Both the position numbers and the translations under genes were made by a program. A stretch of 64,000 nt of DNA from Nocardioides jiangxiensis (GTDB lineage: Bacteria > Actinomycetota > Actinomycetes > Propionibacteriales > Nocardioidaceae). The stretch spans positions 1,364,001 to 1,428,000 of the forward strand of contig NZ_JAUQTA010000001.1 of assembly GCF_030580915.1 (NCBI RefSeq). Reading direction: 5' to 3'. The notes under the pieces were generated by a model. It was not told where the DNA came from and did not search any database. It worked only from the letters and a program-made list of their open reading frames with translations. Of the stretch, positions 54,696-63,876 are shown piece after piece (within the stretch, counting starts at the first letter, position 1; each line of letters begins with the position of its first letter).

Positions 54696-55595
54696 TCAGG
54701 CCGGCGTGATCATCCGCAGGGCGGACGGCAGCACCTCGATCCGGGCCGGGACGTCGTCGCGTGCCGGCAGCAGGCCGAGCGGCTCACCGTCCGCACCCAT
54801 CGAGACCCGCGGCGTGCCGCGCACCTCGACGACCCGACCACGCAGGACGGCGACGTCGTCGCGGAGCACGTGGCGGCCGCTGTAGATCGTGGGCATCGCG
54901 CTGATCAGGGAGCGCCGCGAGGAGGCCGAGACGACCACGACGTCGAGCAGGCCGTCCGTGACCGACGCATCCGGTGCCACCTGCATGCCGGACCCGTAGA
55001 ACGCCGAGTTGGCGACCACGACCGTCGCGGCGCCGAAGCAGTGCGCGACGCCGTCGACGACCACCTCGACCTCGACCGGCGTGTAGGAGGCCAGCGAGCG
55101 GACGCCCGCCACCGGGTACTGGAGGAACGCCGGCAGCCAGCGCATCGCCTCGGCGAGCTCGGCGGCGTGCGCGTCGACGCCCGAGTAGACCGAGCCGACG
55201 ACGATCCGGGGCCCGCTGCCCGGCAGCGTCGCCGCGAGCAGGTCGACCTGCTCGACCTGCCCGGTGAGGAGCACGTCGACGGCGCCGCGCGCGGTGGCCG
55301 GGATCCCGAGCATGCGGGCGAAGTCGTTGCCACGTCCCGACGGCACCAGACCGAGCACGCCGCCCCGCTCCGCGACCAGGCCGGCTGCGGAGGACACGGT
55401 GCCGTCGCCGCCCACTGCCACGAGGACGTCGCCGCGGCAGCATGCCTCGTCGACGGCGGACCGGGTGGCAGCCGGCTCCTCCGAGAGGGCGACGTGGACG
55501 GCGCAGCCCGCCTCCTCGAGCGCGGCGCGCGCCGCGGCAGCGACCGAGATCGTCGCTCCGCCGGCCCGGGGGTTGACGAGGAGGGTGTGGCTCAC
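54696..55595 (-). CDS. Diacylglycerol/lipid kinase family protein
   Basis: 299 residues from GTG 55595; ATG 55607 is an alternative. GTG is preferred because a CATGCT -10 hexamer is 7 bases upstream. Signature: LLVNPRAGG, VAVGGDGTVSSAAGL (catalytic GGDGT) and LVPSGRGNDFARMLG. The fold is DgkB/YegS-like, phosphorylating a lipid such as diacylglycerol. Ends 17 bases before the pirin start and is probably co-transcribed with it. A CACTGGGG-TG-CCCCAGTG palindrome (55610-55627) lies in its promoter spacer. Confidence 0.88.
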   Translation of the reverse strand: MSHTLLVNPRAGGATISVAAAARAALEEAGCAVHVALSEEPAATRSAVDEACCRGDVLVAVGGDGTVSSAAGLVAERGGVLGLVPSGRGNDFARMLGIPATARGAVDVLLTGQVEQVDLLAATLPGSGPRIVVGSVYSGVDAHAAELAEAMRWLPAFLQYPVAGVRSLASYTPVEVEVVVDGVAHCFGAATVVVANSAFYGSGMQVAPDASVTDGLLDVVVVSASSRRSLISAMPTIYSGRHVLRDDVAVLRGRVVEVRGTPRVSMGADGEPLGLLPARDDVPARIEVLPSALRMITPA

Positions 55596-55602
55596 GGGCG
55601 CC

Positions 55603-55631
55603 AGCATGACACTGGGGTGCCCCAGTGCGGA
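55603..55631 (-). promoter_or_regulatory. Promoter with palindrome of the lipid kinase gene
   Basis: CACTGGGG-TG-CCCCAGTG (55610-55627) is a perfect 8+2+8 palindrome between CATGCT (complement of 55603-55608) and a weak -35. It is in the 104-base space shared with the divergent LuxR-type regulator. Confidence 0.4.
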
Positions 55632-55699
55632 CATAGTCCGGACGACCCATTTGGCCCGAAGGGGTCCCAAGGACACCCCCACGGGTCTAGCGTCGAAGG

Positions 55700-58441
55700 A
55701 TGCGCTCCCGGCTTGTTGAACGGGACGCTGAGACCGCCACTCTCGGGCGGCTCCTGGACCGTGCTCGGGGCGGTCACGGTGACCTCGTGGCCTTCGAAGC
55801 GCCTCCCGGCATGGGGAAGTCCCGACTGCTATGGCACCTGCGCGACGCCGCTCTCCGAGACGGCTGGCGCAGTCTTGACGTGCGCGCGACGCCGATGAGC
55901 CCCGGCATCGGGTACGGCGTCCTGCGCGACTGGTTCGGCCTGATGGCGCACCGCCACCGGTCGGGCGAGCATCCCTTCGACGGACCCGGCGCCGCCCTGG
56001 TGGAGCTCGCCGACGGCGCCAGCCGCCCGCTGGGTGACCTGGTCTACGGGGTCCGCTGGGTCCTCGAGGACCTGTGTGCGGAGCGGCCGCTGCTGCTCAC
56101 CGTGGACGACCTGCAGTGGGTCGACTCCGGGTCCCTCAAGGCGCTCGACCTGCTCGCGCCAGCCGTGCAGCAGCTCCCCTGCGTCCTGGCCTACACGGTG
56201 CGGACGGGCGAGGAGCCGAGCTGTCCCGAGTCGCTGGCGCGGCTGCGCGAGGTGAGCCGCGTGCTGCACCCCGAGCCTCTGAGCGTCGACGGCGTCGCGA
56301 CCCTGCTGGAGGCGCACCGGCTCGACCCCGAGCAGGCCGACCGGATCCACACCGTGACCGGCGGCGTACCCCTCTTCGTGGGGGAGGTCATCGCGAGCGG
56401 CGGGGACGACGTCCCCGACTCTCTCGTCGGGTCGATCACCGGCCGCCTGCGGCGGCTGTCGGCCACGGCCCTGACCACCGCCTCCGCCGTGGCGATCCTC
56501 GGCGACCACGCGGCCACGGGCTCCGTCGCCGAGCTCGCGGGGGTCCCGCCCGCGACCGTCGTGCACGACCTCGCCCTGCTGACGACCGCGCAGCTGGCCC
56601 ACCGCGAGGACGGCACCCACCGCCTCCGCCACCCGCTGGTCGCCGACGCCGTGCTGGCGGCGCTCAGCGCCGACGACACGGCCGACCTGCATGCCCGGTG
56701 TGCGGACGTGCTGGCCCGGCGCGGCGCACCCCGCACGGTCGTGGCCCGCCACCTCCTGCACACGACGCCCGGCGACGACCCGGACACCCGCGACCGGCTG
56801 GCCGAGCAGGGCAGGCACGCGCTGGCGGCCGGCGAGGCCGAACAGGCCCACCGGTACTTCGACCGGGCCATCGCGGAGGGCCCGATCACCGCAGCGGAGA
56901 TCCCGCTGCTCTCGAGCGCGGCTTCGGCGCTCTCGGCGCTGGGCGAGATCGAGGCGGCCCAGGAGATGTGGCGCCGGGCCCGCTCGCTCACGGAGGACCC
57001 CGACGAGCTCGCCGCGCTGAGGGCCGCCGCGGGCGACGCCCTGCTGATCGCGGGCGAGTACGCCCAGGCACGCGCGACGTTCGGCTCCCCGCTCGACGCG
57101 AGTCCGGACGGGAGCCACGCGGGGCACGTGCTCAGCGGTCGCATGGTCTTCAGCGGCCTGCTCATGGGGGCACCCGCCCGTGACATGCACGAGCAGTTCG
57201 ACCGGCTGCTCGGCGAGCCCGCGGACGCCGCGACCCCCGACCACCGCCTCGCCCTCGCCGCCGCGGCGAGCCTCAAGGTCGCCGACGGCGGCACCGCGGC
57301 GGAGGCGCGCGACCTGGCCCTGCGCGCGATCGACCGTGGCGCCCTCTTCGAGCACGCCAACGCCGACGGAACCGCCGTGTTCATGGCCAGCTGCTCCCTC
57401 ATCTGGGCCTCCGCCCTCGACGAGGCCGAGCGCGCCCTCACGACGGCCATGGAGGAGGCGCGCGCCCGTGGCTCGGTGCTGGAGTTCGCCAACGCCGCTG
57501 CGTGCCGGGGCACCGCCCGCGCCCGCATGGGCCTGACCGCCGAAGCCGAGTCGGACTTCGCGGCGACCCTCGAGCAGCGCTCGCACGGCTGGAACGCCGG
57601 CCTGGGCTTCGTCCTCGCCGGCCTCGTCGAGTGCCACATCGCCCGGGGCGAGCTCGAGCGCACCCTGCCGTGGCGCTCGCAGCTGGAGCGGATCGCCGGC
57701 GAGCGAACCCTGATCGGCGCGTACGCCCAGCACGCGCTCGGCGACATCGCTGCGGCACACGGCGACCACGAGACAGCGGCGCGGCGCTACGCCGAGGTCG
57801 GTCGCCAGGTGCACCTGAGCCTCGACAACCCGGCCGTGCTCCCCTGGCGCGCCGGGCGTGCGCTCGCCCTGATCCGCACCGGCAACGGCCGGGAAGCGGT
57901 CGACCTGGCACGTGAGAACGCCGCCCGGGCCGAGGCCTTCGGGGCGCCGTACACGCTGGCGCAGGCCCTCCGCACGGTGGCGGCCGTGGACCCGACGGCG
58001 GACCGCATCGGCCTGCTCCGTCGCGCCCTCGCCGCACTCGAGAGCGTCCCCGCCGGGCGCCTGGCAGCCCAGGTCTCCGCCGACCTCGCGGGCATGCTGA
58101 TCCTGCTCGAGGGCGCCGGCGCGTCACCGGAGGTCGTCAGCCTGCTCCGGCGGGCGGAGTCGTACGCGCAGGTGCGCGGCCTGCGTCCCCTCGAGGACCG
58201 GGTACGCCGCCTCCTGGACCGGATCGGCGAGCCGGCCAACCGACCCGCAGCGGAGGCCCTGGCCCTGCTCACCCCGTCCGAACGCCGCGTCGCCGACCTG
58301 ACCGCGACCGGCCTCACCAACCGTCAGGTCGCCCAGGAGCTCTTCGTGACCGTCAAGGCCGTCGAGTGGCACCTGTCCAACGTCTACCGCAAGCTCGGGA
58401 TCCACTCCCGTGCGGAGCTGCCCACCCTGCTCGCCCGCTAG
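55700..58441 (+). CDS. LuxR family regulator with N-terminal ATPase (LAL-type)
   Basis: 913 residues. Walker A is APPGMGKSRLL (residue 34 onward) and Walker B-like LLLTVDDLQWVDSGS is near 130. A long helical TPR-like region fills the middle. The C-terminal LuxR HTH is LTPSERRVADLTATGLTNRQ followed by VKAVEWHLSNVYRKLGI. Large LAL regulators switch transcription in response to small inducers. The start is preceded by TAGCGT, 6 bases upstream. Neighbours are the divergent lipid kinase gene and convergent zwf; no clear target operon is adjacent. Confidence 0.9.
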   Translation: MRSRLVERDAETATLGRLLDRARGGHGDLVAFEAPPGMGKSRLLWHLRDAALRDGWRSLDVRATPMSPGIGYGVLRDWFGLMAHRHRSGEHPFDGPGAALVELADGASRPLGDLVYGVRWVLEDLCAERPLLLTVDDLQWVDSGSLKALDLLAPAVQQLPCVLAYTVRTGEEPSCPESLARLREVSRVLHPEPLSVDGVATLLEAHRLDPEQADRIHTVTGGVPLFVGEVIASGGDDVPDSLVGSITGRLRRLSATALTTASAVAILGDHAATGSVAELAGVPPATVVHDLALLTTAQLAHREDGTHRLRHPLVADAVLAALSADDTADLHARCADVLARRGAPRTVVARHLLHTTPGDDPDTRDRLAEQGRHALAAGEAEQAHRYFDRAIAEGPITAAEIPLLSSAASALSALGEIEAAQEMWRRARSLTEDPDELAALRAAAGDALLIAGEYAQARATFGSPLDASPDGSHAGHVLSGRMVFSGLLMGAPARDMHEQFDRLLGEPADAATPDHRLALAAAASLKVADGGTAAEARDLALRAIDRGALFEHANADGTAVFMASCSLIWASALDEAERALTTAMEEARARGSVLEFANAAACRGTARARMGLTAEAESDFAATLEQRSHGWNAGLGFVLAGLVECHIARGELERTLPWRSQLERIAGERTLIGAYAQHALGDIAAAHGDHETAARRYAEVGRQVHLSLDNPAVLPWRAGRALALIRTGNGREAVDLARENAARAEAFGAPYTLAQALRTVAAVDPTADRIGLLRRALAALESVPAGRLAAQVSADLAGMLILLEGAGASPEVVSLLRRAESYAQVRGLRPLEDRVRRLLDRIGEPANRPAAEALALLTPSERRVADLTATGLTNRQVAQELFVTVKAVEWHLSNVYRKLGIHSRAELPTLLAR

Positions 58442-58454
58442 GGCGTGACGAGGC

Positions 58455-59897
58455 TCAGCGCTGCTCGCGCCACCCGCGCTCGAACGGCAGCCGCCACGCG
58501 AACGGAGCGATCAGCTGGTGGATCTGGTTGGGTCCCCACGAGCCGGGCGCGTAGCGGCGTACCGGCGGGGGGCTGTCCAGCAGGGGCTGGCTGATCTCCC
58601 AGAGGCGCTCGACGCCGTCGGCGGTGGTGAAGAGGGTGTGGTTGCCCTTCACGGCCTCGAGGATCAGCCGCTCGTAGGCCTCGAGCACGCTGCCCGACCA
58701 CTCGGTGCCCTCCATCTCGAACTGCATGGAGAGCTTCTGGAGGCGGAATCCCGGACCGGGTCGCTTGCCGTAGAACGACAGCGACATCTTCGCCTTGTCG
58801 GAGAGGTCGAAGGTCAGGTGGTCGGGGCCGTCGTCGCCGATGCCCGAGCCGTCGGGGAACATCGACTTCGGTGGCTCCTTGAACGCGATCGAGATGATCC
58901 GCTGCCCCTCGGCCAGCCGCTTGCCGGTGCGCAGGTAGAAGGGCACGTCGGCCCAGCGCCAGTTGTCGATGAAGCACTTCAGCGCGATGAAGGTCTCGGT
59001 CTCGGAGTCGGGCGAGACCCCCTCCTCCTTGCGGTAGCCGTCGTACTGGCCCCGGACGACGTGGTGCGGCTCGAGCGGCAGCATCGAGCGGAAGACCTTG
59101 TTCTTCTCCTCGGTGATCGACTGCGGGTCGAGCGCCGTCGGCGTCTCCATCGCCGCGAACGCCATCACCTGGAACAGGTGCGTGACGACCATGTCCTTGA
59201 ACGCGCCCGTTCCCTCGTAGAACCCAGCCCGACCCTCGAGGCCGAGTGCCTCGGGGATGTCGATCTGGACGTGGTCGATGAAGTTGCGGTTCCACATCGG
59301 CTCGAAGAGGCCGTTGGCGAAGCGCAGCGCCAGGATGTTGAGCGCCGCCTCCTTGCCGAGGAAGTGGTCGATGCGGAAGATCTGCGACTCGTCGAAGACC
59401 TCGTGGATCGCGTCGTTGAGCGCCTTGGCGGAGGCCAGGTCGGTGCCAAACGGCTTCTCCATGATGATCCGGCTGCCGTCGACCAGGCCGGCGTCGCGCA
59501 GCTGCTCGACGACGTCGAGCGCCGCCTTCGGCGGGACGGAGAGGTAGTGCAGCCGCAGCCGCTCGCCCTCGAGCCCGGTCTCGGCCTCGGTCACGGCGGC
59601 CTTGAGGTTGTCGACACCGCTGTCGGCCCACCACAGGCGCTTGGCGAACTCGTCGAACTCCTTCTTGTCGTCGGCGTCGTCGCTGAACTCCTCGATCGCC
59701 TCACGGGCCATCTGCACGAACGACTCACGGTCGTGGTCGTGCAGCGCCGTGCCGATGACCTGGACGTCCGGCAGCAGGCCGCTGCGCCACAGGTGCAGGA
59801 GACCGGGGAGCAGCTTGCGCCGCGCGAGGTCGCCCGTGGCTCCGAAGAGCACGACGGTGGTCGGCGGGCCGGGGGTTCCTTCGGGCTGCGGTGCCAT
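58455..59897 (-). CDS. zwf: Glucose-6-phosphate 1-dehydrogenase
   Basis: 480 residues. The NADP-binding loop FGATGDLARRK is near residue 18, EKPFG at 147-151, and the active-site RIDHFLGKEA has DHFLGK at 177-182. It oxidises glucose 6-phosphate to 6-phosphogluconolactone and makes NADPH, which FadH, the reductase and the monooxygenase in this window use. Not in the usual actinobacterial opcA/tal/tkt cluster, so this may be a second isozyme. TAGGCT lies 6 bases upstream of the ATG (leaderless-like). Confidence 0.94.
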   Translation of the reverse strand: MAPQPEGTPGPPTTVVLFGATGDLARRKLLPGLLHLWRSGLLPDVQVIGTALHDHDRESFVQMAREAIEEFSDDADDKKEFDEFAKRLWWADSGVDNLKAAVTEAETGLEGERLRLHYLSVPPKAALDVVEQLRDAGLVDGSRIIMEKPFGTDLASAKALNDAIHEVFDESQIFRIDHFLGKEAALNILALRFANGLFEPMWNRNFIDHVQIDIPEALGLEGRAGFYEGTGAFKDMVVTHLFQVMAFAAMETPTALDPQSITEEKNKVFRSMLPLEPHHVVRGQYDGYRKEEGVSPDSETETFIALKCFIDNWRWADVPFYLRTGKRLAEGQRIISIAFKEPPKSMFPDGSGIGDDGPDHLTFDLSDKAKMSLSFYGKRPGPGFRLQKLSMQFEMEGTEWSGSVLEAYERLILEAVKGNHTLFTTADGVERLWEISQPLLDSPPPVRRYAPGSWGPNQIHQLIAPFAWRLPFERGWREQR

Positions 59898-59958
59898 GAC
59901 TCCAGCCTAGGCGGCAGGGCCCCGGGCGGTCAGCCCGTGGGCGCTCCGTCGCGGCGCC

Positions 59959-61347
59959 TCAGTCGGCCGCGAGCCCGACGTAGGTGATGTCGAGGTACTC
60001 GTCGATCCCGGTGAACCCGCCTTCGCGGCCGAAGCCGCTCGCCTTCACACCACCGAACGGGGCCGCCGGGTTCGACACCAGGCCGGTGTTGACCCCGACC
60101 ATGCCGAACCGGAGGCCCTCGGAGACCCGCAGCACCCGGCCCACGTCACGGGTGAAGACGTACGACGCCAGGCCGTACTCGGTGTCGTTGGCCATCCGGA
60201 TCGCCTCCGCCTCGCCGTCGGCACCGGAGGGGAAGACCGTGATCGGGGCGACGGGTCCGAAGATCTCCTCGTGGTTGACCCGGGCCTCCTCCGGCACGTC
60301 GACCAGCACGGTCGGCGGGAAGAAGTTGCCTTCGGCGTCCCCGCCGACGATCCGGCGTGCACCCGCGGCGAGGGCGTCGTCGACCAGCTCCTGCACACCC
60401 GCGACGGCCCGGGCGTCGATGAGCGGACCGACGTCGATGCCGTCGTCCTGCCCGCGCCCGACCTTGAGGGCACCCATCCGCTCCGCGAGCCGGCGGGAGA
60501 ACTCCCCGGCGACCCCGGCCTGCACGAGGAACCGGTTGGCGGACGTGCAGGCCTCGCCCATGTTGCGCATCTTGGCGACCATCGCACCGTCGACGGCCTT
60601 GTCGAGGTCGGCGTCGTCGAAGACCAGGAACGGCGCGTTGCCGCCCAGCTCCATCGAGACCCGCTGCAGGTTCGCGGCGGACTGGGCCACCAGCGCCTTG
60701 CCGACGGCCGTCGAGCCGGTGAAGGAGACCTTCCGCAGGCGGGCATCGGCCATGAGCGCCGCGGTCGTCTCCTTCGCCTGCGTCGTGGTGAGCACCTGGA
60801 GCACGCCGTCCGGGAGCCCCGCCTCGGCGAGCACCTCGGCCAGCTCGATGGTGGTGAGCGGGGTGGACTCCGCGGGCTTGACGATCATGGTGCAGCCCGC
60901 CGCGATCGCGGCGCCGACCTTGCGGGTGGCCATCGCCAGCGGGAAGTTCCAGGGCGTGATCAGCAGGACCGGACCGACCGGCTTCTTCATCGTGATCAGG
61001 CGCGAGCCACCGGCCGGGGCGGGCAGCCACGTGCCACTGATGCGGACCGCCTCCTCCGAGAACCAGCGGAGGAACTCGGCGCCGTACGCCACCTCCCCGC
61101 GCGCCTCCGCGAGTGGCTTGCCCATCTCCAGCGAGATGGTCCGGGCGAAGTGGTCGGCCCGCGCCGTCACGAGGTCGAAGGCCCTGCGGAGGATCTCGGC
61201 ACGCTCGCGCGCCGCCGTCGCCGCCCACGCCTCCTGGCCCGCCACCGCGGTGTCGAGCATCGTCCGCGCCTCGTCGACGCCCTGGTCGGGGAGCGAGGCG
61301 AGGACGGAGCCGTCAGCAGGGTCGAGGACGTCGAAGGAGGCGCTCAT
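59959..61347 (-). CDS. NAD(P)-dependent aldehyde dehydrogenase, succinate-semialdehyde type
   Basis: 462 residues. Catalytic cysteine C267 (GEACTSANR), general base E233 (MELGGNAPF) and the NAD loop FTGSTAVGK at about 209-217, with [10 protein letters not shown] before it. The subgroup matches GabD-type succinate semialdehyde dehydrogenases, but other short aldehydes are possible. It follows the MFS gene by 9 bases, so transporter and dehydrogenase are one operon. Confidence 0.9.
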   Translation of the reverse strand: MSASFDVLDPADGSVLASLPDQGVDEARTMLDTAVAGQEAWAATAARERAEILRRAFDLVTARADHFARTISLEMGKPLAEARGEVAYGAEFLRWFSEEAVRISGTWLPAPAGGSRLITMKKPVGPVLLITPWNFPLAMATRKVGAAIAAGCTMIVKPAESTPLTTIELAEVLAEAGLPDGVLQVLTTTQAKETTAALMADARLRKVSFTGSTAVGKALVAQSAANLQRVSMELGGNAPFLVFDDADLDKAVDGAMVAKMRNMGEACTSANRFLVQAGVAGEFSRRLAERMGALKVGRGQDDGIDVGPLIDARAVAGVQELVDDALAAGARRIVGGDAEGNFFPPTVLVDVPEEARVNHEEIFGPVAPITVFPSGADGEAEAIRMANDTEYGLASYVFTRDVGRVLRVSEGLRFGMVGVNTGLVSNPAAPFGGVKASGFGREGGFTGIDEYLDITYVGLAAD

Positions 61348-61356
61348 GCCTCCAGA

Positions 61357-62670
61357 CTAGGCACCTGCACGGCGCGGCACCTGCACGCGAGCCCGGGTGC
61401 GACCTGCCTCGAGCGCGAGCGCTGCCCCGGCCGCGAGGAGGGCGACGACGCCACCCGCGACGAACGACCCCTGCCAGCCGCCGTGGTCGATCACCAGCCC
61501 GGCGAGGGGTGCGCCGGTCGCACCGCCGATCGTGAAGGCGACGCCCTGCCAGCCCATCGCCTCGCCCAGCGAGCCCTCGGGCACGGCACGGCTGAGCGCC
61601 TCGCTCGCGGCCGTGATCGTCGGGGCACAGAAGAGACCGCAGACGAAGAGCAGGAGGACCAGGCTGAGCCGGTCGTCGGCGAGGGCGACCGGGATCGTGG
61701 TCGCCGCCAGCAGGGCGAGGAGAACGTTGAGCGGGACCGGCCGGTGCAGGGCGCCGTAGACGAGGACGCCGAGCGCCGAGCCGGCACCCCAGATGGCGAG
61801 CACCCAGCCGATCGAGCCGGGCTGGTCCATGTGCCGCAGCGCGGCGACGACCCCGAGGTCCGTGCCGGTCAGCACGATGGTGGTCGCGGTGCCGGCGAAG
61901 AGCACCGCCAGGACCGTCGGGTTGCGCCACAGCGGCCCGGGAGGCACGTCGCTCGTCGAGCCGGCCGGAGCCCGGTCGCGCGCGGCAACCGCGCCAGCGC
62001 CCGTGGCAGGCTCCCCATCCGTCGCGACCGCAGCCGTCTCCTCCCTCACGAGAGGCGGGTTGGCCAGCCAGAGCCCGACGCCCCCTGCGAGGGCGACCAG
62101 CTGCGTGCCGAGGAGTGCCCAGCTGGTCTCCAGTCGGGTGGCGGCGACGACGCCCAGGACCGGGCCGACCATGAACGAGAGCTCGGTGCCCAGCGCGTCG
62201 AGCGAGAGCACCGCCTTGCGGTCGGCGTCCGGGACCGCGCTGATCAGCGCCTGGCGCATGACCGAGTAGTGCGGGACGTTGGCCAGGCCGCCGACCGCCG
62301 CGAGCACCAGGAGGGCGGCGTACGGGACGAAGGGCGCGATCGACCAGACGACGACCAGCACCACCAGCATGGGCCCGACGGTCGCCCGCAGGCCGATGCG
62401 GTCGAGGGCGCGTCCGCGCCAGGGCGCGGCGACGGCCATGGCGACCGTCGTCACGGTCTCCAGCAGACCGGCCGCGGAGTAGCTCCGGTCGAGCCCCGTG
62501 ACGACGTGGAGCGTGAGCACGATGAACGACGCGAACACAGGCACCCGGATCATGAACCCGAGGACGAGCACCGACCTGACGGTGGGGTGGGCCAGCAGCC
62601 TTCGATACGCCGCCATGCCCGTGCCCATGATGTCGATGGTTGCAGTGCCCAGATGCCGGTCGCGACTCAT
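61357..62670 (-). CDS. MFS transporter
   Basis: 437 residues with about 12 hydrophobic segments. The loop after helix 2 reads APWRGRALDRIGLRATVG, the MFS cytoplasmic-loop signature. A charged, alanine-rich linker (about residues 215-245) separates the two halves. Start at ATG 62670; ATG 62628 is an alternative. Exporter versus importer and the substrate cannot be told. Operon with the aldehyde dehydrogenase. Confidence 0.88.
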   Translation of the reverse strand: MSRDRHLGTATIDIMGTGMAAYRRLLAHPTVRSVLVLGFMIRVPVFASFIVLTLHVVTGLDRSYSAAGLLETVTTVAMAVAAPWRGRALDRIGLRATVGPMLVVLVVVWSIAPFVPYAALLVLAAVGGLANVPHYSVMRQALISAVPDADRKAVLSLDALGTELSFMVGPVLGVVAATRLETSWALLGTQLVALAGGVGLWLANPPLVREETAAVATDGEPATGAGAVAARDRAPAGSTSDVPPGPLWRNPTVLAVLFAGTATTIVLTGTDLGVVAALRHMDQPGSIGWVLAIWGAGSALGVLVYGALHRPVPLNVLLALLAATTIPVALADDRLSLVLLLFVCGLFCAPTITAASEALSRAVPEGSLGEAMGWQGVAFTIGGATGAPLAGLVIDHGGWQGSFVAGGVVALLAAGAALALEAGRTRARVQVPRRAGA

Positions 62671-62758
62671 TTATCGGACCGTTACGCACGCCCGCCGACC
62701 CCACCGCCGGGGTCCCCGCCTCCTGGGTCTCGCGGCGAGCGGGGCCGGAAATGAAGAA

Positions 62759-62792
62759 GCCCCTCTCGACTCATGGGGTAATCGAGAGGGGC
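62759..62792. other. Strong hairpin in a divergent intergenic region
   Basis: GCCCCTCTCGA (62759-62769) and TCGAGAGGGGC (62782-62792) are perfectly complementary with a 12-base loop. It is upstream of both flanking genes, so it is not a terminator for either as seen. It may be the end of an unseen small RNA or a regulatory structure. Confidence 0.5.
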
Positions 62793-62852
62793 ATAAGAAC
62801 GGTAGGTCGTGGCGTCGGTCACGTCAAGCCGTACCGGACGTATCCTTCAGCG

Positions 62853-63866
62853 GTGCGCAAACCCCCCGAGCTGGTCGTGACGCTGGCTCCGCTCCTCGTG
62901 ATCGTCCTGGTCCTCGCCGGCGTGGGCGTCGCCTTCGGCCTGACCGGGAACGACGGACACCGCGCCAACGCCAGCGCGTCGGCGCCGACCACCCCTCCGG
63001 CCACGACGCCACCGCCCACCCCGGTCATCACGCCGTCACGCGCGCCCGACATCCCGATCTCGAAGGACCTGCTGCGCAACGTCCGCAAGCAGCTCGACAC
63101 CCTGCCGGCGTTCCGGTTCCAGATCGCCACGCTCAACGTCCTCGGCAACAGCCACACGGTCGCCGGCGGCGACCGGGCGGAGTACGCCGACAGCGCGACC
63201 CGCATGGGCTGGGCGCTGCAGGCGCTCCAGGAGGCCTCGGCCGACGTGGTCGGCTTCCAGGAGATGCAGGCGCCGCAGTACGCCGCGTTCCGCGCGCGGA
63301 CCGGCAGCCGGTGGGACAGCTGGCCCGGCCTCGCCGTGAACCAGGACGCGGTCGACAACACGCTCGCGTGGGACACCTCGACGTTCCGCGCGGTGGAGCG
63401 GGAGACGATCGCCATCCCGTACTTCTTCGGTCGTACGCGGCAGATGCCGTATGTGCTGCTGGAGAACGTGCAGACCAGGCAGCGCATCTGGGTGGCGAAC
63501 TTCCACAACCCCGCCCACAAGTACGGCGCGACGCAGGCGCGATGGCGGCGCGAGGCGACGGCGCGGGAGATCGCGCTCGTCAACAAGCTGGCCGCACAGA
63601 CCGGCTACCCGGTCTTCGTCACCGGCGACATGAACGAGCGCCAGGAGTACTGCAGCCCGGTCACGGCGAGCACCGACCTCCGCTGGGCCGGCGGCTCCTG
63701 CAGCTCGGGCAGGATGCCGGTCGACTTCATCCTCGGCTCCTCGCGCGTGGGCTTCGCCGACTACACGATCCGCGACCGCGGCGTGCTCGGGAGGGTCACC
63801 GACCATCCCCTCGTCTACGCAACAGCGACGGTGCCCGAGAGCCGGGCACCGTCGCTGACGAAGTAG
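62853..63866 (+). CDS. Secreted or membrane-anchored endonuclease/exonuclease/phosphatase family protein
   Basis: 337 residues from GTG 62853, with TATCCT 6 bases upstream (leaderless-like). A single hydrophobic segment (VVTLAPLLVIVLVLAGVGVA) anchors or exports it, followed by a Thr/Pro-rich linker. The EEP motifs are TLNVLG, VGFQEMQ, VANFHNPAH, TGDMNE, VDFILG and TDHPLV, giving the metal and acid-base residues of a DNase I/phosphatase fold. Extracellular nuclease or phosphodiesterase activity is likely, substrate unknown. Its 3' end lies in a terminator hairpin. Confidence 0.87.
   Translation: MRKPPELVVTLAPLLVIVLVLAGVGVAFGLTGNDGHRANASASAPTTPPATTPPPTPVITPSRAPDIPISKDLLRNVRKQLDTLPAFRFQIATLNVLGNSHTVAGGDRAEYADSATRMGWALQALQEASADVVGFQEMQAPQYAAFRARTGSRWDSWPGLAVNQDAVDNTLAWDTSTFRAVERETIAIPYFFGRTRQMPYVLLENVQTRQRIWVANFHNPAHKYGATQARWRREATAREIALVNKLAAQTGYPVFVTGDMNERQEYCSPVTASTDLRWAGGSCSSGRMPVDFILGSSRVGFADYTIRDRGVLGRVTDHPLVYATATVPESRAPSLTK
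63823..63857. terminator. Bidirectional terminator inside the 3' end of the EEP gene
   Basis: CAGCGACGGTGCCCG (63823-63837) pairs perfectly with CGGGCACCGTCGCTG (63843-63857), loop AGAGC. It ends 9 bases before the gene's stop codon, so the hairpin is coding. The convergent gene ends at 63877. Confidence 0.65.
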
Positions 63867-63876
63867 GTCGCTGGAG

